64,000 nt of DNA from Nostoc sp. B(2019) (GTDB taxonomy: Bacteria > Cyanobacteriota > Cyanobacteriia > Cyanobacteriales > Nostocaceae). Each line of letters opens with the position of its first letter. The stretch's first letter is position 1. The DNA is taken from assembly GCF_010091925.1 (NCBI RefSeq), contig NZ_WVID01000005.1:31994-95993 (forward strand). Direction: 5' to 3'. The notes under the pieces were generated by a model. The model was given only the letters and a program-made list of their open reading frames with translations. It made no database searches and had not been told where the DNA came from. The position numbers and the translations under genes were made by a program. Shown here piece by piece: positions 58,591 through 64,000 of the stretch.

Positions 58591-59013
58591 ATGGCAAAGC
58601 TAACAATAACGATTGAAGATAACCCTAACCCAGAGGAGATTCATACTGTTATCAGCCAGCTTGTAGAATACAACAATAGTCAAGTAGAGAAAGATATATA
58701 TCAGCCACTAGCCATCTTAATTCGAGATACTAACAGCACAATTGTTGCTGGCTTACTTGGCAAAACACAATGGGGGTGGTTATTCATTTCTCACCTTTGG
58801 GTTACGGAAGTGCTACGAGGTCAAGGATACGGACGCCAAATGGTGTTAAAAGCCGAAGAAGCAGCTAAACAACGTGGCTGCTGTCAAGCCTACCTGGATA
58901 CTTTCAGTTTCCAAGCATTGGGTTTCTACGAACGCCTAGACTATCAAATATTTGGTGTTCTGGAAGACTTTCCTCCAGGGTATAAAAGGTATTTTTTACA
59001 GAAATCAATTTAA
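58591..59013 (+). CDS. GNAT-family N-acetyltransferase
   Basis: 140 residues. The acetyl-CoA loop is VTEVLRGQGYGRQMVLKAEE (motif RGQGYG, about residues 78-83), followed by AYLDTFSFQALGFYERLDYQ, typical of GNAT motif B. Substrate unknown. ATG start at 58591. Single gene in its orientation after a 260-bp gap from agrE. Confidence 0.92.
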   Translation: MAKLTITIEDNPNPEEIHTVISQLVEYNNSQVEKDIYQPLAILIRDTNSTIVAGLLGKTQWGWLFISHLWVTEVLRGQGYGRQMVLKAEEAAKQRGCCQAYLDTFSFQALGFYERLDYQIFGVLEDFPPGYKRYFLQKSI

Positions 59014-59049
59014 AAACCTTTATTTCTCATTAGACATCTCCGAAAAAGA

Positions 59050-59080
59050 TGTAGAGACGTAGCAGTGCTACGTCTCTACA
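59050..59080. repeat. Perfect dispersed palindrome (TAGAGACGTAGCA type)
   Basis: A 31-bp near-perfect palindrome reading TGTAGAGACGTAGCAG then TGCTACGTCTCTACA. Same family as 4139-4165. It creates an in-frame GTG (59065) upstream of the kinase-fold gene. Confidence 0.75.
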
Positions 59081-59235
59081 AGGATTTTGGGCAATGCATA
59101 ATTAATTTCCAGAGATGTCTATTAGACATCTTGATAAAAATTCCTCTTGCAAGATGTTGGGTAAGGGTTAAAGAGAAGCAACGCGAAAAAGTTGGTTTTC
59201 ATGCGGTTTATTATGCTCTGGCTGGACGGGAGAAA

Positions 59236-60360
59236 ATGGCTAAGAATCATATAGAACTTAGAAGGAAGAGGTACTTTAAGCTCAGCTCACAAATCGCTCA
59301 GTTGGATAATGCACAATTGCGTTCTGTGCTTGACAATAGTGAGTCGCATGAGTCAAGTACGGGTTGGGGGATAAATCACGCTATGGTTGTTGGCCAATCC
59401 AAGGTCTTTGTCAAACGTGTTCCAGTTACGAACATCGAATTTGACAACCTGTTCTCCACCAGAAACCTCTATAACCTGCCAAGTTACTGTAATTACGGCT
59501 TCGGTTCCACTGGTTTTGGGATCTTCCGTGAACTCGTGACTCATATCAAGACAACCAACTGGGTATTGGAGGGAGCGATCGCCACCTTCCCACTGATGTA
59601 CCATTATCGGATTATTCCGTTCTTTGGGCAGCGTGCGGATGTGGATAGGTCGCGTCTAAAAGATTATGTAGAGTACTGGGGTAATAGTGAGAACGCCGGG
59701 AATTATTTGTTAGATAGAGCGATCGCCAACTATGAGTTGGTTCTGTTCCTAGAATACATACCGCATGTTCTGGAAACATGGCTGCGAGAAAACCCCAACA
59801 AACTTCAGAAACCATTGGATGATTTACGCACAACGATTAACTTTTTGAGGACAAAGGGAATTATCCACTTCGACGCACATTTTCGTAACATCCTCACCGA
59901 CGGCGAACGGATATATTTGACCGATTTTGGTTTGGTGCTTGACAAGAGTTTTACGTTGACTAAAGATGAAGAGTCTTTCTTTAAGCAGAACAAATTTTAC
60001 GACTATGGAGAAGTCCTGCGGAATCTTGGTCATCTTATTAGCTGGTCGTATGATTTATGTTCGGAGAACGATAAACGCAGGATTATAGAAAAATATGGCA
60101 TAAAAGAAGGTTTAAAACCTTATGAACTGCGGTCTATATTACTCGACAACATCGAGCAGATACATGCTGATGGGGTCATGAAGTTAGATGAGTTATATGT
60201 TGACAGTATCGTCAAATACCGCAGCATCATTGCACTGATGCAAGACTTCTTTTGTGAGATGTGGGGAAATAATAAGAAGGACACGAAACTTCCTCATGCA
60301 AAACTACGGCTACTGCTCAAAGATACGGGGTTTATTCCTAGCGCTAGTAGGTTGGGTTGA
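59236..60360 (+). CDS. Kinase-fold (APH/protein-kinase-like) protein
   Basis: 374 residues from ATG 59236 (GGGAG just upstream); a GTG at 59065 is in frame but lies in a palindrome. The catalytic loop is IIHFDAHFRN (Asp213, Asn218) and the metal motif is LTDFGLV (Asp230), so a phosphotransferase fold is clear. The loop lacks the Arg and Lys of HRDxK and reads more like the HxDxHxxN of aminoglycoside/choline-kinase-type enzymes. The N-lobe is atypical (KVFVKRVPV may supply the Lys). The last three codons fall in a dispersed repeat that provides the stop. Substrate unknown. Confidence 0.8.
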   Translation: MAKNHIELRRKRYFKLSSQIAQLDNAQLRSVLDNSESHESSTGWGINHAMVVGQSKVFVKRVPVTNIEFDNLFSTRNLYNLPSYCNYGFGSTGFGIFRELVTHIKTTNWVLEGAIATFPLMYHYRIIPFFGQRADVDRSRLKDYVEYWGNSENAGNYLLDRAIANYELVLFLEYIPHVLETWLRENPNKLQKPLDDLRTTINFLRTKGIIHFDAHFRNILTDGERIYLTDFGLVLDKSFTLTKDEESFFKQNKFYDYGEVLRNLGHLISWSYDLCSENDKRRIIEKYGIKEGLKPYELRSILLDNIEQIHADGVMKLDELYVDSIVKYRSIIALMQDFFCEMWGNNKKDTKLPHAKLRLLLKDTGFIPSASRLG

Positions 60361-60399
60361 GGAACGAAACCCAACATTTTCGAGGCTTTGTTGGGTTTC
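60351..60399. repeat. Dispersed palindrome (TTGGGTTGAGGAACGAAACCCAA type)
   Basis: GTTGGGTT (60351-60358) pairs with AACCCAAC (60368-60375), and a further TGTTGGGTTTC follows at 60389-60399. It overlaps the 3' end of the kinase-fold gene, whose TGA is within it. Confidence 0.7.
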
Positions 60400-60451
60400 A
60401 CTACAGGCTTTACGCTACGCTATCGGAAATCCAAAATTGTTTGACTTGGCG

Positions 60452-60751
60452 TTAATTACCATGAAACAATTTTGCCGCTTCTGGGTTACGTGGACGATAG
60501 CGCAAAATTACCATTGATGGCAAAGTTGGATCTGTTGGCTCGTATGTTTCATGGTGGCTGTAATCCCAAATTTGGTTTTCGTCACCATAGCAACCTGCGG
60601 TATATGTATAACTAAAATCGCGTTTACAAACATTACCTCTGTTGAATCTTTTTATTGCTTCATCCATTGGCAATGGCATAGTTAAAACAATTCCACTTAA
60701 TGGAGCTGCTTCACAATCATTGCAAGGTAATTCAACAAAATGAGTGTTCAT
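60452..60751 (-). CDS. Hypothetical protein, coupled to an exported protein
   Basis: 99 residues from ATG 60751 (MNTHFVELPCNDCEAAPLSG), with GGAGG and AGGAAG upstream; a longer frame to 60784 would collide further with the upstream gene. It has paired Cys (CNDC) and two more (VCKRD, GCYGD), polar, no signal peptide. The start overlaps the upstream stop by 4 bp (ATGA), so the pair is translationally coupled. I do not recognise it; a partner or cognate of the exported protein is plausible. Confidence 0.65.
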   Translation of the reverse strand: MNTHFVELPCNDCEAAPLSGIVLTMPLPMDEAIKRFNRGNVCKRDFSYTYTAGCYGDENQIWDYSHHETYEPTDPTLPSMVILRYRPRNPEAAKLFHGN

Positions 60752-61194
60752 CTTCCTGTACCTCCTGTAAATACACAGATCCATTTCTGAGTAACTGGAT
60801 GCTGATACTTAGTGTAGTTTATGGCATTAACTCGTTTTGCTCTAGATTTACAAATACTCTCGGCTTGTGCTTCATTTCTTGTGTCTAGCGGATCTTCCCA
60901 TGTACCAACCTCATCAGGATTATCTGGATTGTCAATCATCCCAAACGCTTGTCCTTGAGCGTTGGTCTTAATATGTTTACCATCGCTTGTTTTCCAGACA
61001 TAGTAGACAACCACACTGCCTACCATGCCAACGGCAACTAATACACAACCTACACCAGCTGTTGCACTACAGAAACCTATTGGCGCAAGAATGGCAGGAT
61101 TTGCTTGCACTGGGCGCAAAGACGTTGAGAAAGACAGTATAATCGATATTCCAAGAGCAGTAGCTCGTTGAAAAACAACCTTGATTTTCGTCAT
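60748..61194 (-). CDS. Hypothetical exported protein with glycine-rich hydrophobic segment
   Basis: 148 residues from ATG 61194 (a TTG at 61209 would add five). Signal peptide residues 1-32 (ALGISIILSFSTSLRPVQA, cleavage after VQA). Then a hydrophobic, Gly/Cys-rich segment (FCSATAGVGCVLVAVGMVGSVVVYYVW) that could cross a membrane, then a polar C-terminal domain with two Cys (SICKSR, WICVF). Function unknown. Small exported protein followed by a coupled cytoplasmic-type gene is an arrangement also seen for effector and immunity pairs, which is speculation here. Confidence 0.65.
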   Translation of the reverse strand: MTKIKVVFQRATALGISIILSFSTSLRPVQANPAILAPIGFCSATAGVGCVLVAVGMVGSVVVYYVWKTSDGKHIKTNAQGQAFGMIDNPDNPDEVGTWEDPLDTRNEAQAESICKSRAKRVNAINYTKYQHPVTQKWICVFTGGTGR

Positions 61195-61362
61195 AATAGT
61201 GAATACCAAGTTTTGGACAGGGAGGCGGTTCGTTTTCCAGGCGTGACCGCCTCTCTTGTTGTTATTATAGTATTACTCAGTATTACTAAAATATACTAAA
61301 TAATATTTAGGTTACAGTGGTATTCATCGATTGATATTAAATGTGTCGTTCGGTAATTTTTC

Positions 61363-61527
61363 ATGACACGAGACAAAGAAAAGATGGCTCGAACTTCAAT
61401 AACTGTTCCAGAGCAATTGTTGGAAGAGTTTAAACAGTATTGCGATAAGCAGCGCAGATCTGTGTCTGCTCAAATTGCCTTACTGATGGAAGAAGCTTTG
61501 AAGCAATTACAAAAAGAATCAGAATGA
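61363..61527 (+). CDS. Very small ribbon-helix-helix (Arc/CopG-like) protein
   Basis: 54 residues from ATG 61363, or 47 from ATG 61384, which has AAAG upstream. ARTSITVPEQLLEEFKQY gives the DNA-contacting strand and helix 1, and SVSAQIALLMEEALKQLQ gives helix 2. This is the Arc/CopG layout of small repressors and antitoxins. No toxin gene follows; the divergent exported-protein pair starts 168 bp away and may be its target. Weakly supported by length, well supported by motif. Confidence 0.7.
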   Translation: MTRDKEKMARTSITVPEQLLEEFKQYCDKQRRSVSAQIALLMEEALKQLQKESE

Positions 61528-61664
61528 AAATCGCTAGTACCATCTGCGATTAAGCAATAGGTAGCCATGTTCAACTAACTTAAATTGTCTTGTCGTCAAT
61601 ATCGCTATCGTTTAGCAGAACGGTTTCACTGGTATGAGCAAGTGCGATGTGACATTCTTGATCA

Positions 61665-64000
61665 TCATCTACTTGGGCACAGTGCGCGATCGCTTTTTGT
61701 CACCTTTGGATTTGTCTGCAAATATTCTTGTAATAAATTACAACCTCGTGCTAGTAAATTTCCTAGCTTGAGATCTGCCAAATTCTGGAAAATCACCGTA
61801 CCTTTGCCACTACCCACGGCTAAAGTTTTGCCATCATGGCTAAAACTGACACTAGTTAACTCACCTTTATCACCTTTCAAAGCAATCAGTAACGTCCCTT
61901 GGCGGTTCCAAAGCTTTACTTTATCATCACTGCTAGCGACCAAAGTCTTACCATCGGGGCTGAAACCGACACTGATAAAACTATCACCATCTCCCGCGAG
62001 ATTACTTAACAGCTGACCATCTCGATTCCAGAGTTTCACCAGGCTATCAGTACTAACCGAGGCAATAGTTTGACTATCAGGCGACCATGCTACCCCATTA
62101 ACCCGACGGCTATGACCAGTTAAGGTATGTAGAAGTTTACCTTCGCGATTCCACAGCTTAACTGTTCCGTCATCGCTGGCTGATGCTAGCAACTTGCCAT
62201 CAGGGCTGAAGCTTACCCAATTCACTGCGTCTTTATGAGCTTGCAAGGTGTTGAGCAGTTTACCGTTTTGGTTCCAAAGCTTGACTGTTTTATCTTTACT
62301 AGCTGAGACAATGGTCTGACCATCAGGCGACCATGCTACACCCAAGACCGCATCATTATGACCTTTGAGGGTGTTGAGTAGTTTACGGTCTTGGCTCCAA
62401 AGCTTCACTGTTTTATCTTTACTAGCCGAAGCGGCGATCGCCTGACCATTGGGGCTAAAACTAACACCCCAAACTTCGCCCTGATGCCCATTTAAAGTGT
62501 TGAGCAGTTTACCATTGCGATTCCAAAGCTTTACCGTTTTGTCTCGACTTGCTGCGGCTAAGATGCGATCGTCAGGACTAAAACTAATGCTAGTTACCCA
62601 ATCATCATTATCAACCCTTGGTCGCAGCAACACATCGTCCCAACGCCAGAGTTTAATAGTTTTGTCTCGACTTGCAGAAGCCAGAGTGTAACCATCAGGG
62701 CTGAAGCTAACGCTATTAACCCAATTATTATGTCCCCGCAGGGTTCCTAGTAGCACACCCTCAGAACTCCAGAGTTTGAGTGTTTCGTCGGTACTTGCTG
62801 AGGCAATGGTTTTACCATCGCGGCTAAAAGCCACACTGGTGACACCAGTACTATGTCCCGACAAAGTTCTCAGTAGCTTACCCTCTAGATTCCACAATTT
62901 GATAGTTTGATCCAAACTAGCGGAAGCAATTGTTTTACCATCAGGCGACCACGCTACACCTTTAACAGCATCGTCGTGTCCTTGTAAGGTTTTAAGCAAT
63001 TTACCATCCCGACTCCACAGTTTTACCGTTTTGTCGGTACTCCCCGAAGCAATAATTTGACCATCAGGCGACCAAGCTACACCCAAGACTGCATAACCAT
63101 GATCCTGTAGGGTTTTGAGCAATTGACCGTCTTGACTCCACAGTTTCACCGTTTTGTCGGTACTCGCCGAAGCAATAATCTGACCATCAGGGCTGAAACT
63201 GACACTATTCACTACAGCCTCATGCCCTGGTAAGGTTTTGAGTAATTGACCTTCTCGACTCCAAAGTTTCACCGTCTTGTCTTGACTAGCAGAAGCAATG
63301 ATTTGACCATCAGGGCTGAAACTGACGCTGTTAACTACATCTTCATGACCCGTTAACGTTTTGACTAAACTACCATCAAGACGCCAAAGCTTAATTGTAC
63401 TATCGGCACTAGCCGAAGCAATCAAAGAGCGATCAGGGCTGAATGTGGCGCTATTCACTCCAGACACATGTCCCTCTAAGCGGTTATACTCTCTCACCGC
63501 ATAAACTGACTGGTATAAAGCCGTTTGTACCTGTTCTCTCGTATAAGAATCTACCCAGACTGTATGTTGCAGTTTTCTCCCTGCTTTTAAAGCTTCCTTT
63601 AAGCTATCGACACCTTTTTGTGACGCAAAAAGGGCTTCGCTAGACGCGCTGAGAGTTTTAATCTCGCTATCTACTGCTGTGACTATGGAAACACTTAACC
63701 CCAATATGGCTAGGACGGAAGCAGTTAAGGCGATTTTTAAAGAACGATTTAATTGAACTTCACTGAGTCTTTGTTTCTCTTGACTTTCAGCTAGTTGAGT
63801 TGTTAATTCTTTTTCTTTTAATTCAGCTCGCAATTGCTCAATTTCTAACTGACTCAATTCTTCTCGCTTGCGTAGCTCCCGTAATTCTGTTAATAAATCT
63901 AATCCCTGTTGGGGATGAGTATCTACTAGTTTAGCTTGCTGCTTTTTTTGTCTGAGTTCACTTTTTAGTCGCTCAATCTCAGATTGACTTTGTTCTACTT
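61665..64000 (-). CDS. WD40-repeat protein with 14 blades (N-terminus beyond window)
   Basis: The frame stays open to the right edge, so the gene is 5'-truncated; the TTG at 63857 is not its real start. Visible order: a long charged coiled coil, one membrane helix (IALTASVLAILGLSVSIVTAV, coded near 63675-63740), a helical linker (SSEALFASQKGVDSLKEALK), then 14 WD40 repeats of about 41 residues (coded about 63475-61740), enough for two seven-bladed propellers. The linker is typical of cyanobacterial STAND NTPase-WD40 proteins, so an ATPase or protease-like effector domain is likely beyond the edge. Confidence 0.9.
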   Translation of the reverse strand, partial: VEQSQSEIERLKSELRQKKQQAKLVDTHPQQGLDLLTELRELRKREELSQLEIEQLRAELKEKELTTQLAESQEKQRLSEVQLNRSLKIALTASVLAILGLSVSIVTAVDSEIKTLSASSEALFASQKGVDSLKEALKAGRKLQHTVWVDSYTREQVQTALYQSVYAVREYNRLEGHVSGVNSATFSPDRSLIASASADSTIKLWRLDGSLVKTLTGHEDVVNSVSFSPDGQIIASASQDKTVKLWSREGQLLKTLPGHEAVVNSVSFSPDGQIIASASTDKTVKLWSQDGQLLKTLQDHGYAVLGVAWSPDGQIIASGSTDKTVKLWSRDGKLLKTLQGHDDAVKGVAWSPDGKTIASASLDQTIKLWNLEGKLLRTLSGHSTGVTSVAFSRDGKTIASASTDETLKLWSSEGVLLGTLRGHNNWVNSVSFSPDGYTLASASRDKTIKLWRWDDVLLRPRVDNDDWVTSISFSPDDRILAAASRDKTVKLWNRNGKLLNTLNGHQGEVWGVSFSPNGQAIAASASKDKTVKLWSQDRKLLNTLKGHNDAVLGVAWSPDGQTIVSASKDKTVKLWNQNGKLLNTLQAHKDAVNWVSFSPDGKLLASASDDGTVKLWNREGKLLHTLTGHSRRVNGVAWSPDSQTIASVSTDSLVKLWNRDGQLLSNLAGDGDSFISVGFSPDGKTLVASSDDKVKLWNRQGTLLIALKGDKGELTSVSFSHDGKTLAVGSGKGTVIFQNLADLKLGNLLARGCNLLQEYLQTNPKVTKSDRALCPSR

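Overview
The window looks like the chromosome of a filamentous, heterocyst-forming cyanobacterium of the Nostoc/Anabaena group. The evidence is a tandem array matching the heterocyst-specific small RNA NsiR1 with TCCGGA (DIF+ type) promoters, frequent HIP1 octamers (GCGATCGC) inside and between genes, short degenerate tandem repeats between genes, a PII gene, an XisH/XisI pair, an AgrE-type arginine dihydrolase, an NTRC-type thioredoxin reductase fusion, and several cyanobacterial families (DUF4327, DUF2085, DUF6887/DUF6888, Uma2/DUF820). Gene density is ordinary and most operons are short. All product names come from reading motifs; no database search was run.

Layout. 1-745: NsiR1 array, six copies, cut by the left edge. 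1-29 kb: mostly housekeeping and signalling genes, namely a thioredoxin-like protein, a membrane-anchored subtilase, thiD, glnB (PII), rdgB, a phosphohexomutase, a chromosomal ParM-like actin with a ribbon-helix-helix partner, DedA, a Gfo/Idh/MocA oxidoreductase, queC, a CNNM/CBS protein, a tRNA with anticodon CAT, pyrE, thiC behind a TPP riboswitch, an RsuA-family pseudouridine synthase, a PAS histidine kinase carrying an in-frame repeat insertion, a zinc-ribbon PP2C phosphatase next to an FHA/zinc-ribbon Ser/Thr kinase, and a DUF4327 protein. 29.2-43.7 kb: an AT-rich glycan locus with UDP-galactopyranose mutase, a 791-residue and a 2123-residue multi-domain glycosyltransferase that share a roughly 110-residue module, a REP-associated tyrosine transposase among its REP palindromes, a TPR/OGT-type glycosyltransferase on the other strand, and a type IV pilin-like gene. 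43.8-51.5 kb: accessory genes (Uma2 and Rpn-like nucleases, NTRC, XisI/XisH, ABC permease, ROK kinase, orphan HSDR_N-like protein, internally duplicated protein). 51.6-59 kb: pyrG, a cell-wall amidase, a DUF2085/DUF6888/DUF6887 run, agrE and a GNAT acetyltransferase. 59-64 kb: a kinase-fold protein, a secreted/soluble pair of unknown genes, a very small ribbon-helix-helix protein, and a 14-blade WD40 protein whose N-terminus lies beyond the right edge.

How it fits together. Nitrogen and development themes recur: NsiR1 (heterocyst differentiation), PII (2-oxoglutarate/energy sensing), AgrE (arginine breakdown, linked to cyanophycin use) and XisHI. The glf plus giant-transferase block is the best candidate for a little-described system: it probably builds a strain-specific surface glycan or glycosylates surface proteins, and a pilin-like gene lies directly beside it. 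Dispersed palindromic repeats have invaded coding sequence at several points (a histidine kinase linker, the transposase itself, the 3' end of a kinase-fold gene) and create false upstream start codons elsewhere.
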